Assembly: GCA_034008185.1 (NCBI GenBank)
Contig: CM067109.1
Span: 39,588,885-39,652,884, forward strand
Direction: 5' to 3'
DNA length: 64,000 nucleotides
From: Gorsachius magnificus
Taxonomy: Eukaryota > Chordata > Aves > Pelecaniformes > Ardeidae
Every line of letters starts with the position of its first letter. The first letter of the stretch is position 1. Below, in pieces: positions 1 to 12,622 of the stretch. A program made the translations under genes and the position numbers. Below the pieces are notes generated by a model. That model ran no database searches. It had not been told where the DNA came from and saw only the letters and a list, made by a program, of their open reading frames with translations.

Positions 1-506
1 AGAATCGCTTTGGTTGGAAAAGACCTTTAAGATCATCAAGTCCAACCTTTAACCTAACCCTGACATCCCACCACTAAACCATGTCCCTAAGCACCTCATC
101 TATCCTTCTTTTAAATACCTCCACGGATGGGGACTCGACCACCTCCCTGGGCAGCCCATTCCAGAGCCTGACAACCCTTTCTGTAAGTTTTTCCTAATGT
201 CTAGCCTAAACCTGCCCTGGTGCAACTTCAAACCATTCCCCTTCATCCTATCATCCATTACCAGGGAGAAGAGGCCAACCCCCACCTCGCTACAGCCTCC
301 TGTCAGGCAGTTGTAGAGGGTGATAAGGTCTCCCCTCAGCCTCCTCTTCTCCAGACTAAACAACCCAGTTCCCTCAGCCACTCCTCATAAGACTTGTGCT
401 CCAGACCCCTCACCAGCTTTGTGGCTCTCCTCTGGACATGTTCGAGCAATGCAACATCTTTCTTGTAGTGAGGGGCCCAAAACTGAACACAGTATTCAAG
501 GTCTTG
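1..506 (-). mobile_element. CR1 LINE 3' portion, truncated by the window start
   Basis: The reverse complement ends with the CR1 3' region (read on +: GGTTGGAAAAGACCTTTAAG, ATCATCAAGTCCAACC, CCACTAAACCATGTCCCTAA). It continues upstream through the end of ORF2, whose minus-strand translation at 100-381 includes [19 protein letters not shown] and [10 protein letters not shown], standard end-of-ORF2 CR1 residues. It stops near 506, where a plus-strand CR1 begins. It belongs to the same subfamily as the insert at 32208-32395. Confidence 0.9.
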
Positions 507-2108
507 TGTCAGTCTTCACTAGTATGAGAGGTTGCAGGAATCCCAGGCACCTGAGATTAGAGGGAAGGAAGATTAGCAAGGAAGTAGGAAGAGGAAGAGG
601 ACAAGGTTAAGGACACACATAAGTCCATGGTGCCTAACAGGCTGCACCAATGAGTGCTGAGGGAGACGGCTGATGTCATTGCATGACCACTCTTGATTAT
701 CGTTGAAAGGTCATGGTGATTGAAGACTGGAGAAGACCAAATGTCACTCCTGTCTTCAGGAAGGGCAAGAAGGAAAACCTGGGGAAAAAACGCACTGATC
801 AGCCTCACCTCAGTCTCTGGTAAGGTGATGGATAGAATCTTCCTGCAAATCACTTCCAAACACATGAAGTGCAAGAAAGTAATCTAGAGTAGTCAGCTTT
901 GATTTATGAAGGGGAAACAATGCATAACTGTCTGACAGCATTCTACAATTAGGTGACTATCATGGTGGATAACAGGAGAGCAGTGGATGTTGTCTAGTAA
1001 GACTTTTGACACTGACTGTCTCCCATAACATCCTTATAGACAAGCTGACAAAGCTTGGGTGAAATAAGTGGACAGGGAGATGAATTCAAAACTAGCTGAG
1101 TGGCTGGGCCCAGAGGATTGTGATTAGCAACACAAGATCTAGGTGGTGGCTAGTAACTAGTGGTCTTCCCCAGAAGTCAGTATTGGTGCCAGTGCTGCTT
1201 AAAATCTTCATACTAGCAGTTAAACAGATCTGGACAATGGGACAGAGTGCATTCTCATTAAGTTTATAGATGATACAAAACTGGGAGGAGTTGTGCTGCT
1301 ATTCAGAAAGACCTGAACAGACTGATGGACTGGGCAGAGAGGAATTACATGCAGTTCAGCAAAGAGAAATGCAAAGTCCTGGATCTGGGGAGGAATAACC
1401 CCATGCACCAGTACATGCTGGGGGCTAACTGGCTGGAAATGAGCTCTGCAGAGAAGGACCTGGGCGTCCTTGTGGACACCAAGCAAGCAATATGCCCCTC
1501 TGGAAAAGGCAGCCAACAGCCTTCTGGGCTGCTTTAGGCAGAGTGTTGCCAGCAAGTCAAGAGAGGTGGTCCTTCCTCTCTATTCACCCTCAATGAGGCC
1601 ACACCTGGAGTACTGGGCCCAGTTCTGGGCACCCCAGTAGAAGACAAATGTGGACTTACAGGAGCAAGTCCAATGCAGAGGCACAAGATAATTAAGGGAC
1701 AGGAGCTTCTTTCATATGAACAGAGGCTGAGAGATCTGGAACTGTTGAGCCTGGAGAAGAGAAGGGTTAGGAGAATCTTAGCCATGTGTACCTGATGGGA
1801 AAGAATGAAGAAAAGGGAGCAAGGTTCTTCTCCGTGGTGCCCACTGACAGGACAAGACACAATGGGCACTAATGCAAACACATGAAATTCCATCTGAACA
1901 CAAGAAAACACTTTTTTACTGAGAGGCTGGTCAAACACTGGCACAGGTTGACCACGGACAGTGTGGAGTCTCCATCCTCGGAGATATTCAGAATCCAGCT
2001 GGACACAGTCCTGGGCTTAATTGGCTCTAGCTGACCCTGCATGAGCAGAGGGGTTGGACTAAATGATCTGAGGTGGTCCCTTCCAGCCTAAGACATTCTG
2101 TGCTTTAA
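507..2108 (+). mobile_element. Old CR1 LINE fragment: ORF2 reverse-transcriptase part to 3' end
   Basis: From a degraded SVFTSMRGC segment near 510 the + strand carries CR1 reverse-transcriptase remnants in shifting frames. The catalytic segment is recognisable at about 1270 as F-I-D-D followed by TKLGG. At 1325-1537 is a readable stretch, MDWAERNYMQFSKEKCKVLD. The 3' end is GGTTGGACTAAATGATCTGA, GGTGGTCCCTTCCAG and a short ATTCTGTG tail near 2100. Many stops and indels make it much older than the CR1 at 36632-40638. Confidence 0.85.
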
Positions 2109-5100
2109 CCTCAACAATTTTGTGCTATTTGAGGAGATAATGTTGATTTACCTGTGAGTTATTTCTGAGGATATATAAAGCTGTCAAAAAAGTCTTTGCT
2201 CATTTTTTCACTTTTTCCTTTGAGAAAATGAATTTTCCTTTTCTGAAAATTTATTTTTGTTATGGAAATTTTTTTAAATTCAGTCTTTACTATTAAAATT
2301 TCTGCTTGTAAGTGCATTGTTTGCCTCAAGTGTCCATTTTTTGGAAACAATTGGAACATTTCATATGAGAAAATCAGGTACATTTCATGGAGAAGATGCT
2401 GATCTTTTTTGTGAGTGGAAAAAGTGGCCCTTTCATACCTGAATGATAAGGACGTCACACTTTAAGTAGCTTGGAGTTTTTTGTGACTATTTCATATATC
2501 TCTGGATGACTGGTTTTTAAATTTACAGGTAGATAATTTTAAGTGGATATTAGTATTTCTCCTGTGACAGAGATTTGAGAACTATTACTGTCTACATTAA
2601 GCAGAAACAAACACTTTGTCATTTTAGAGTCATGCTGTCACAAAATGTTTAGTGGGAAGACTGAACAAATTGGTTTTGAGAACGATCCGTAACTGAAGAT
2701 AACATGAGGTTAAATACATATTCATAGAACAGTTTAAAGGAAGAAGCAGAAGCTCATTACCATTTAAAGACCCTATTTAAACAAGTGAAGGGAGACCCCG
2801 TCATGCCCAAATAGGGTCAGTGGCTGGCAGGAAGTAGTACTCCACAGCTTAGGTAAGTGGGGATGAAAGTAGCAATGGAAATAAGTAGAACTACAGGATA
2901 TTTTCCACACTTGACTAGTTTAATGCCCTTTAACAAAAAATTACTAGACGAATGAACATTGTTTCATTTTATCATGCCTCAGAGGTAAAATCTCTTTTTT
3001 TATATGGAAAATTACTAAATTAGGAATGAGCTTATAGAAGTTAATGGTTAAAGTTGCTTTGTGGTCCCTGTGTGCGAGAAGTATAACCACATGTCACAGT
3101 GGAGAGGAAAGGATGCTGCTGCCGTGGGCTCGGTCAGTAGAAACTGTACCACTGCACCGCTTTCCTTCCTAGCACAAGTTGGCAAGTGGATGAAGTGGCA
3201 GAGCCAGGCCAGATTCCACTTCTAATGCAAAAGTTAAGATGTTAGAATTTGGAGTAAATCCCACCACCTGCTTTTCATACAGTTTGGCTGCGTATGGCAT
3301 CCAAGGCAGCAACTATGTGTTCCACTGCAAATGTGCACAGAGCATCCAGTACTGCTATTATCCTAATCTGGCCTCTGTTGTCACTAGATCGCTACAAACA
3401 GTGGCATTATAGATATAAATTATGGTAATGGAACAGCATATATTCTTGCTGTGTGTTCTAGTGAGGCTTCTGTCCCATCTTTTCCCTCATTTATAGATAT
3501 ATGTACATATGTCATTTACAGAGGGGAGTTGTTTGATCTGGTTTTAATCTGCATGCCGGTGTGTCTTAAAGCCCATAGAAAGAGGTAGCTGTTATGAAAT
3601 AACTGAAACAGTTGCCATATAAGCCAGAGTACAATGAAGTAAGCATATTAATATTGCATGACTGTAGGGTATTTCTTAATAAGATCAAATGGCCTTGTAG
3701 GCCCCCAAAAGGGAATAAAAATATAAATTAATCAAATATAGCCAATGAAATACCTCTTTTTCAACAGATCAGTTGAACTCTTATTTGTTTTGGTCCTGCC
3801 ATTAAAGTTAAGCACATTAGCTTTTGTACAGTGCTTGAATCACATATGCTGTTTCAGTTTTAAAATAACAGCTATTCATTTCCAACTCCAAAGGTTCCTC
3901 CTTCAAGGCTAATTGAAACAAACAAGTTTATTTTTCTAGGCCTCATTCCAGAATGCTCAAGTGCATATATTCTGGCTGAATGCTCAGAGTCCAGTTCTCT
4001 TTATGCTTGAATCTTAAAGGAAATACAAAACCCTGGGGTGAAAAGGATGGTTTTATTATGAGAAATCTGGGGTGATTTGCAATGAGCAGATGTCTTTCAA
4101 GTTGTGTTACAGTAAAAACAACTCTTCAGTTAGTCAGATCACTTGGTAGCCTGAACATAGATTTCTTTTTGTTAGATTGCTGTTTTCTTTTGGGAATGAA
4201 GAAGTAGAATCGCTCTCTTTTAATATTAAATGTAATAATGGTTATTCATGAGAGCACTAAACAGAGTTGTGTTTAGAAAAGCAAGAAGGAAGTACTTCCT
4301 AAGAGCCAAACAGAAACCCCTTGCCTTAAGGTGGGTGACATCTCAGTCACACAGATATTAATGGCAAAGGTTGCTTGTACTTCAGTGGAGCTCAGATGTC
4401 ACTCTTGGAGTAACACTTTGCTTTTGCAGTGAGTTATGTGGAGTACTATCCAGTGTGCTAAAAAAACCCCAGCAAACATGAGGAACTGTGTCTTAATAAG
4501 CATACTTTCTCTTCACTCTGTGCATCCTGACATACATATTACTTACAGACTACATAGTGTCAGTCACTGTAATTGTTAAAAATACTTGATGTTAAAATGC
4601 CTCAAGTTGTGATGAATTTTCCATGCAATTCATGTAGGTAGAAGGTAGAGTAGGTGAACCATATACCATTACTTACCACTACATGACTTCCTTGAAATCA
4701 TCTCCCTTAAAACTCCACAGGATTGTTTTATATCCAAGCACTATGGACGAATATGTGATCTTGAGGTCTAGGTAGATGACGAGGAGAAGTTTAATTACAT
4801 TTGGGCAGAAACAAATGCATTTGTTCTTATCTAAAACCAGTGCTGACTGTGCATTGACTTCATTGGGAACAGAACTGACCTCAGTATTTGTGCCTCTTCA
4901 GGGCTGTGGGTGGATTGTTTCTGCATGTCTCGAATGCAGAGTTTTTCTGAAGTTAAATTTTAAAAGTAGCATTTTTTGGTCACAAATTGTTGTTCTTTAC
5001 TGCATTCCTTCTTCCTGTCCTATCAGTGGAGCTTGTGCACTGATGGTACTTGCATGGTGATTAAAAGCAGTGCTTTTATTTTTACTTGCTTTAAAAGTAT

Positions 5101-8100
5101 CATACTATTATGAATTGCTGCTGTGAACTTTTAAACTCAGGAAAACTTCTGACTAAATGTGATAAGGGATAAGGTAATTCTGGTCTCAGAATTCATTCCT
5201 TCACTGTAATAACTCACATCATTTTTCAGCCTCACTGTTAACATTTTTGGTTTTTGTTTTGGTTTTTACAATAAATTGTTATTTAAAATTCATCTGTAGT
5301 CTTTAGAATCTCCTGCTGCTCCTATTGAGCCTTCCCTTTATATTTTTATATTTTAAATTTGATGGGACAGATAATTTCCTTTGCATGATATATTTTTCTT
5401 GGCTTACATAGAAGAAAGAAAAGTAAATAAAACAAACTAGTACAAGAGAGGTGCTCAGTCAGTAAGGGACAATCCAGACACTAAGCATGACAAGTGATAG
5501 AAAAAATGTTATGTCATGTAATTAGGAAAAACACTTTGGAAGCCCTAGAAGGTAACAGAAATCAGTTGCACAATGCGCTTCAGACTGCATTGTAGTATCA
5601 CAAGCCCTTATGACTTAAAAGAGTCAACATAGTCTAACCATATGTCAGGTTGTCATTTTATTTGAATGCATGAAGCTGAAGTGGTATGCTTGAAAAGCAA
5701 ATGAACCTCCATTTGCGCTGCAGTGCAGCTCTTTACATTCTCAAAGTCACATGCTTGAATATTTATTGATTATATCCGAGTAATTTCCCCCTTAGAGATA
5801 ATGAAGAGTATGTAAATATGAATGAGAAGCTGGGGTTTTCTAAGCATGCATGTATGTGTAGTATTAAATTTCAAGTATTGCTCACAACCAGATGATCATT
5901 GTAGGTCCCTTCCAACTGAAATATTCTGTTCTATTCTATTCTATGCTAAAAAGATGAAGCTGCAAGCTTTCTTTGTCTTTGATGCTTTCTTTCTCCTTGT
6001 GTTCTGCATTTATTCCCCGTGGAGGCACCATCTGTATTTGGTGAGTGAAGATTTTCAGTTGTCCTGGGGATCTCCTACAAAGCTTCAAATATGACCTCTT
6101 CTGGAGTCCACTGCAGTTTATTCACATCATGTTTATTATTTAATTGGATTGCTCATGTACCATGGAGCTCTGTTAACAGGCAAGGATGCAGGCTATGCAA
6201 AAAGCCAGACAGATGTACAGTGACTACACAATACCCGTCTCAAAGAACATGTAGTCTTCAATATGAGACAACACACAGCTAGGCACCAAGGAAGCATAAG
6301 AAGCCTAAGAGGTGTGATAACTGGAGAGGTGGTGGTGTCAACCCAGAGCAGCTTTGCTAGGACCCAGTAGCCAAGCTTTCTTGCTTTCATTCAGTAGTGC
6401 AGCTCCCATATCCCCTAATTATGGCAGTGCTCCTGAACATACTGTAGTGCTTTCCTTATAATGTGTAGTAAATAGGGTTACAAGGCGAAATTAATTTTTG
6501 GTAGAACTTCACTCTCTCAATGGAACATGAGGACAGAGGAACTGAATTCAATGTTGTGGATATTTCCAACTGCTGACAGATGATGTGCTTTCCTGAACTG
6601 TACGTTTTAATCAGGCGCTGGGCTTTTCACTGCATGCTAAATAGATTTAACATAATGTAACATTGCACTGTTCTATTTGTTTGAAAGTGTAGAAACTTGG
6701 TTTTATGCCCTTGGTATTTCTTAATGTTAGGGAATAAAATTCAGATGCTCACCAGATTTCAAGCATTACTTGAAACACATACTGTGTGCTTAAATTAAAG
6801 ATGTAAAGTCTTTCTTTTCTGTCCATGAATCTTGTTGATATTGAGCTACTATAGTCTCTGATGCTTAGGACAGGACAATGTGTTTATTTTGTTATCTCAG
6901 ATCTATAATTATAAAATGTAACCTTATCCCCTAATTAAAAAGCAACCGTCATGGCATTCTGGCATTTAAAACCTAAATCTTTAATATTAACTGTGCTTAA
7001 GGAAGCAGCCTTTTGCCAACCACTATAAAAGTATTTACATCTGATTTACTTTATATTTGATTGAAAGTTTAAGTAAATCCCCAAATATTTTGGTATAGTA
7101 GTTCTGACATGTGGAAAATAAAATCTCATGTGGCATTTAGCAGGATTTCTTAGAGTTACAACTGAAGTAGACATTTAATTGACAGCAGATATTTTTATTG
7201 TTATTTGTTCTTTTTATTTTTGTATCCGTAAATAATTAAAATTATGCATTCTCAATTAGATGTTTTGTTTTGGCTCAATAAAGGACATTTCCCTTGTGCT
7301 CCCTCTTGGATTTAGTCTTTCACATGGAGCATTGAGACTGTTTTTGGCTGAGGTACTGGATCAGATTCCTTTCTGAAGCTACCGAATTTGCTACAGCCTC
7401 ATTACAGAAGGGTCACTACAAATCAGTTATGCTTTTTTATTCCACAGTTTTGCATTGAGCAAACAGAACAAGAAACTGAACCTGATGCTTGCGGCTTGCC
7501 ATACCAGTCTCTTCATTCATTCAGTTAGTTGGCAGACAGCAAATGCTCACCTGTAGGGCCTCATTCTTGCCTGATAGGCATTAGTGTGCATAAGGTGATG
7601 GCTGTTGGCTTCACAATACAAAGTCAGCGGCAGGACTGGCTTTTAAAGCATTCCTGCCATTTCCACATTGAGTCTTCTTCATCCTCTAAAGGCACACCAG
7701 CCCCTAAGGATTGTTGTTGGTGTGACTGTTTTTCGAGGCTGTGTGGCGAGATAAATCCAAGGCTTGATCTAGCTTAAAAAATAATTCTGTGAACTATGTA
7801 AGCGTTTCACCTGTAGGTAATGCACGCCATCAGCCTAGAGTGGGGTTTTAGCATTTGCAGAAATTGGTGGACTTGCTCCCTCCCTGTATCTAATACTTCA
7901 TTGCTGGTTTTTTTAAATTATTATTTTACTGGGAATTGCTTTCTTTGCGCCTTTTTTTCCTAATTCACCTCATTGTAATGAATGTCAGTAACAGGATTTG
8001 AGTCAACTAGTTTTAGCTGAGAAGGACAACAGCAGAGGAAGCCTATGTTTTGGAAAATCAATAAGGATTGTCCCTGTTGTTTGAAAAGGAGAAAGATGAA

Positions 8101-9773
8101 GTTTGATTTTTTTTTTTCTTTATTTTACAACCTGATCACTGTTTAGTATCTGTTGCAATGCAACATATGCAATATGTTATTATACCAATACTTCTATTAC
8201 CACATTTCTGTGTGGTAATCTTTAGCTGGATGATTTATCCCAGTGGAACTGTATCATGAAACTACAAAAAACCACTTTTTCTTGAGTACATATGGGTGAG
8301 GCTTATATGGTTTTCTTCTTTTAGCTGTGAATTCTGAGAGCAGACAGGATTTCTTTTACCTGTATAAAATGTATATGCGTGTGTATGTGCCTCTCCGCAA
8401 GCCAAAGTGCCAGACAGGAAATACCCTTTTTTTGGGTTAAAATTTTGTGGAATATTTAATGACTAGCTTAAAAAATACAGTTAGGAAAATTGATCAGTTA
8501 AATGTCAGACATTTTTGCTGGCAGGCTAGAGACAGTCATCTGTATTGCTTTGCTTTGGTGTTGATGCTGGAAATACATTATTCATCTCATGACATCCATT
8601 GCTGGCAGTTGCAGTTTTGGTTGCAATTATTTCTACCTTGATTTTGTGCTTATGAATGCTATTCAGATTGTTTATATTTCCAGTAATAGGCTGGATTCAG
8701 CCATTGCAAAGATCTCAAAATAGCCACAACTCCAGCACTACCCTTACCATATGTTTTGCATTATACATGGTGTAGTTCTACTGTGTTAAATTGTATCTCA
8801 AAAGTGCACCTCTTGAATAAGACTCTAAGTATAATCATGGGAAATCTTATTTGGTCATAGCATTTGTCCTGAGTTGCTGTCCAGTTTTACTTCATCAAGA
8901 AAAAAATTAAAAACTTATAGCGAACAGAATGCATGAGTCCCTTGCCCATTCTTTACATATAACTGAACACTATCTTTCAGAAAGACAAGTTTACTACAGA
9001 GAAAATTTGTTTGTTTTGGTTACCAACTGTCTCTTCAGCCTTTGTGTGTTTCATATTCTTTGTGTTTTGAGAAGAAAGAAGATAGCATTTTGGGGAAGTA
9101 ATTTTGCAAGATTGTGGACTGGCATGATGAGTTTTGTACATCTCTAGGTGAAATGCGGTCCTTTCATCAGCCATGGATGGATGCAGCATTTTTTTGCCTC
9201 AATGGCTTCTGGCAGTTTAGAACTAAAAACAAATTTGAAAGGTTGAGATCTTTTTGTTCTAAAATTTTGAGATATGTGGTAACAAGGAATAGTAGTTCTT
9301 TTATTAAAGCTATGGAGTATTTTTACCTGAATAAATCAGTTGTAATTGCAAAATAAAATCTTTAGGTCACTTCTTGATTCTGGCTTACTGTGTAGCATGT
9401 TTCGGGTAGCGTTATTTATCTCTTCCATTGATTTTTAAATATACTGGGAGGCGGGTTTTTTGTCCATTTAAGTCCAGTGAAAAACTGTAACTCAGTGAAG
9501 CTTTGGTTAGGTTTTTGGCTATTTGTATCTGATACCGTCCATATATATCTTTAACCTTTAAACTTTTCTATTTCAATTCTCATTCTTACTTCATACATGT
9601 GTCACCCAATGATACTGCATGGATTCTACAATCCTGTAATTTGTGTAGGACAGTACATACACAGTTGTCATTTATCTTGCTTCTAAAACTGACTTAATAA
9701 TTTGGTTTGAGCTGGTGACAATAGTCACAGTGATGAAGTGACAGCTAGTCTTTACCTCTGTGGAGGGACATCG
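2109..9773. other. Non-coding sequence upstream of the first coding exon (first part)
   Basis: A/T-rich unique sequence, probably SNCAIP intron 1 because the next exon has a splice acceptor before its 5' UTR. The only open frames are short (under 100 codons), with no recognisable protein. Apart from the CR1 tail at 5885-5945 I see no repeat that I can name, no CpG-rich promoter and no RNA gene. Confidence 0.6.
5885..5945 (+). mobile_element. CR1 3' tail fragment
   Basis: About 60 bases: GATGATCATTGTAGGTCCC, TTCCAACTGAAATATTCTG, then (TTCTA)n to CTATTCTATG. This is the extreme 3' end of a CR1 LINE with its short tandem tail. Confidence 0.75.
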
Positions 9774-10602
9774 TGATGGATTGACCTTGACTGGCTGTCA
9801 GATGCCCACCCAGCTGCTCTTTCATTCCCCCTCCAGAGCAGGACAAGGGGAGAAAATAAGACTAAAAAGTTGAGGTCAAAACAGGGAAGTCACTCACCGG
9901 TTACCATCACAGGCAAAACAGACTCAACTTGAGGAAATCAGTTTAATTTATTGCCAATTAAAAACAGACTAGGATAGTGAGAAACAAACACAAAAACTAA
10001 AACACCTTCCCCCCACCCCACCCTTCCCAGGTTCAACTTCAGTTCTTTGTTCCCAACTTGTCTACATCTTTCTCCCTGAGTAAAGGAGGGGAATGGGGAA
10101 TGGCGTTGCATTCAGTTCAGTTCGTCACATGCAGTCTCTGCTGCTCCTTCCTCCTTATCCTCTTCCCCTGCTCCAGCGTGGGGTCCTCCCCTCCCCGGGC
10201 TGCAGGTGGGGATCTGCTCCCCTGTGGGCCTCCCCGGGCTGCAGGGGCACAGCCTGCCCCACCAGGGGATGCACCTGGGGCTGCGGTGGAATCTCTGCTC
10301 GGACGCCTGGAGCCCCTCCTGCCCTCCTGCTGCACTGACCTGGGGTCTGCAGGGCTGCTCCTCTCACATGTTCTCATTCCTCTCTCCCAGCTTCTGTTGC
10401 ACAGAAGTTTTTCCCCCTTAAATATGTTACCACAGAGAAGCTACCACCTTCTCTGATAGGCTCAGCTTTGGCCGGCAGCTTGTCCATCCTGGAGCCAGCT
10501 GGCATTGGCTCTATTGGACATGGGGGCAACTTCTGCCATCTTCTCACAGAAGCCACCCCTGTAACCCCCTGCTACCAAAACCCAATATGCAAACCCAATA
10601 CA
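9774..10602 (-). mobile_element. Solo LTR of an avian endogenous retrovirus (family A, minus strand)
   Basis: About 830 bases resembling the element at 14482-15422 from end to end: GGATTGACCTTGACTGGCTG at the left, TTTAATTTATTGCCAAT at 9942-9957, an AAACACCTTCCCCCCACCCC block, GC-rich CTGCTCCAGCGTGGGGTCC units, CCTTAAATATGTTA near 10417-10429, and AACCCAATACA at the right end. Read on the minus strand it starts TGTATTGGGTTT, has a TATA-like AACATATTTAAG and then AATAAA (complement of 9947-9952), as an LTR should. No gag or pol sequence flanks it, so it is a solo LTR. Target-site duplications are not clear. The family name is not assigned. Confidence 0.75.
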
Positions 10603-12519
10603 GTGACAGTGCACTTCGCCACAAGTAAGCTGTAATGTCACCCAAATGCAACATGTTAAAGCCTAAACCTTAAAAAAAATACTGAAGATCTTTGTGTTTG
10701 TTAAGAAAGCAAAATCTCTAATGTGGAAAAGATTCTGTAGATTTGAATGTGTCATGCCTTTTCACAACAGCTAATTCCTCTCATTGCAAGAATTTTGTCT
10801 GATTTTAGTGGTTCCCTCTAAGAATAAACTTAGCATTTGAGAATTGTGCAAAATGAAAAGGTTCTGATTAGTTTCACATTATAGCCACTTCTGTTTCCCC
10901 ATATCAAGTTTGGAATGAGGGCTTTATACTGTTTTTACCTTTCTGTAGCTATCTCCTTTCCCACTGCTTCACTCAAGCCTAACAGCTGCAGTGAGAGCCA
11001 ATAACGGGTAGCTGAGGTTGTTCTTACATGCTGCCTTCCTCTCCAGTTTCTCCTTCCCAGGAGTTTCTTCCTTCTCATGTTGTGAGGAGCAGAAATATTC
11101 TAATACATTAAAGAAAACCCACATGGGTTTTTTCGAGGGTTTTTTTTTTTTTTTCATTTAAAGAGAAAATGATGCTTAATGGTGCTTTACCTTCAGTAAT
11201 TTAGTGAGAAATAAAAATCTGCTTTTCCAGCTCTTTCAGGTTAAAACTGTAGATTTGCCCCTTGGTTCTTCTTCTAATAACTTTTCAAGAAAAGGTTGAT
11301 CATTTTTGTGCTTACTTGGGGTGTTATAAAGGAGACTAATGACTGAGATTTTGTTTACCAATAGGTATAACACCTGCAGAAAAGCATTTTATTCAGACCT
11401 CTTATCCTAGGACATTCTTAAAGGCATATGAATGTTTCACACAGTTTAATTAGACCTACACAGCTGACTTCATTATTCATAAACATATTTCTTGGCAGTT
11501 GTCATATGAATAAACTGTGCTTGTATTATTTTTTTGTTCAGGCATTTCTTTTTGTTATGTACAAGTACTAGAAGGATTTCATTTGCTTCTATAATAATAC
11601 TTAATATTTACGTAGTGCCTCACATTATTTAAAAATGCATTATCCCTTTCTTTTCCAGCTTCCTTTAAAATAGCTTCCTTTTCCACTTTTACTTCTGTTG
11701 TACTTGTCTGTAGTGATAATGCACACCTTCATTCTAGTTAGGATTAAGAAAGTAATGAGGGTTTTATTGTCTTTGATCTTCTGGTTGTTTAAGCTCCATT
11801 TTATTCAGAATTACATATTGAATTTTCCAGGCAAATTTCTTGCTTTGCAAGGGACTTTGCTCTTCTTTTTCCCTTGCTGTGAGGAAATGGTTAAGGGCCC
11901 TGATAATCAGCACACATTGATATAATTCTCATTTTGCATTGGTTACTGTTTTGGGAGAAGTGCCCTTGCAGGCCTAGGAGAGATAAATCATCCATCTGTA
12001 AAGCACTGACTGCACTGGGTGTTAGTCTGCTTGTACAGAGAAGGGGAGATAAGGTGTGATAGGATTTTGTTTTCTTGCACAGCATGATTCTCAGTTTTTT
12101 ACTGCCTCCTTGAGCAGAGGACAACTATAGTAACTGAAGTTGCTGTGTTCAGGCCAGTGCAGCAGTAGCATCCTTAAGAGAAGATACATCATTAGTGCAG
12201 CTATGGTTGCAGGGTCATGAGGGGTCTCAACATCTTAGGTCTTTACACTTATATTGAACTTATGGAAGGCCTGAGTGATGCTGAATCAAGTATTTTTGAC
12301 TTCCAGTTCAAGTACCACTTAGCTATTCTCCCTAAAAATTGAAATGGCTTCTTCATAATATGCGGAGTAGAGATGGAAAATCATATTTAGCTTTTAGGAT
12401 TAATTTATGAAAGACTAGGATACAAGTTAAATGTTTTCAGTAATCTAGCAACTATATTAAAACATTTCTGTGTGGTTTTCACCTGTTAGTAGACAATCCG
12501 TTTTTCTTTTTTTAATTAG
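10603..12519. other. Non-coding sequence before the first coding exon (second part)
   Basis: Unique A/T-rich sequence between the LTR and the first coding exon. A short T-run lies at 11141-11154. The last 20 bases form the pyrimidine-rich splice acceptor of the first coding exon. No gene or named repeat is seen. Confidence 0.6.
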
Positions 12520-12622
12520 GTCTTTACTACTGTGCTGACTCACCCAAAATGTCCATAGAAGAATAATGGAAGCCCCTGAATACCTTGATTTGGATGAAAT
12601 AGATTTTAGTGATGATATATCG
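12520..12622 (+). CDS. SNCAIP: Synphilin-1, first coding exon (5' UTR 12520-12565, coding 12566-12622)
   Basis: Coding part 12566-12622 gives 19 residues, MEAPEYLDLDEIDFSDDIS, the same very acidic N-terminus as mammalian synphilin-1 as I remember it. The acceptor is a T-rich tract ending in AATTAG at 12519, so at least one non-coding exon lies upstream. The donor is CG|GTAAGT at 12623, phase 0. The ATG at 12566 is chosen because its product matches the known N-terminus and its context is strong. The short exon follows more than 10 kb of non-coding DNA, so it is a downstream exon and not the promoter exon. Confidence 0.95.
12549..12566 (+). promoter_or_regulatory. Upstream ORF of five codons overlapping the SNCAIP start codon
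   Basis: In the 46-base 5' UTR part of this exon an ATG at 12549 opens a reading frame M-S-I-E-E that stops with TAA at 12564-12566. The last base of that stop is the first base of the SNCAIP ATG, so the arrangement is TAATG. The uORF start has A at -3 but T at +4. The main start has A at -3 and G at +4, a stronger context. Such overlaps allow termination and reinitiation or leaky scanning; that this happens here is inference. Confidence 0.6.

Noticed and set aside
10058..10456. 132-codon open frame and its shadows on the other strand
   Set aside because: It lies wholly inside the GC-rich part of a solo LTR, which does not encode a protein.
1..12519. Promoter of SNCAIP within the window
   Set aside because: No CpG-rich segment or first-exon signature other than the GC-rich LTR. 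The first coding exon starts with a splice acceptor, so the promoter is elsewhere or not recognisable.
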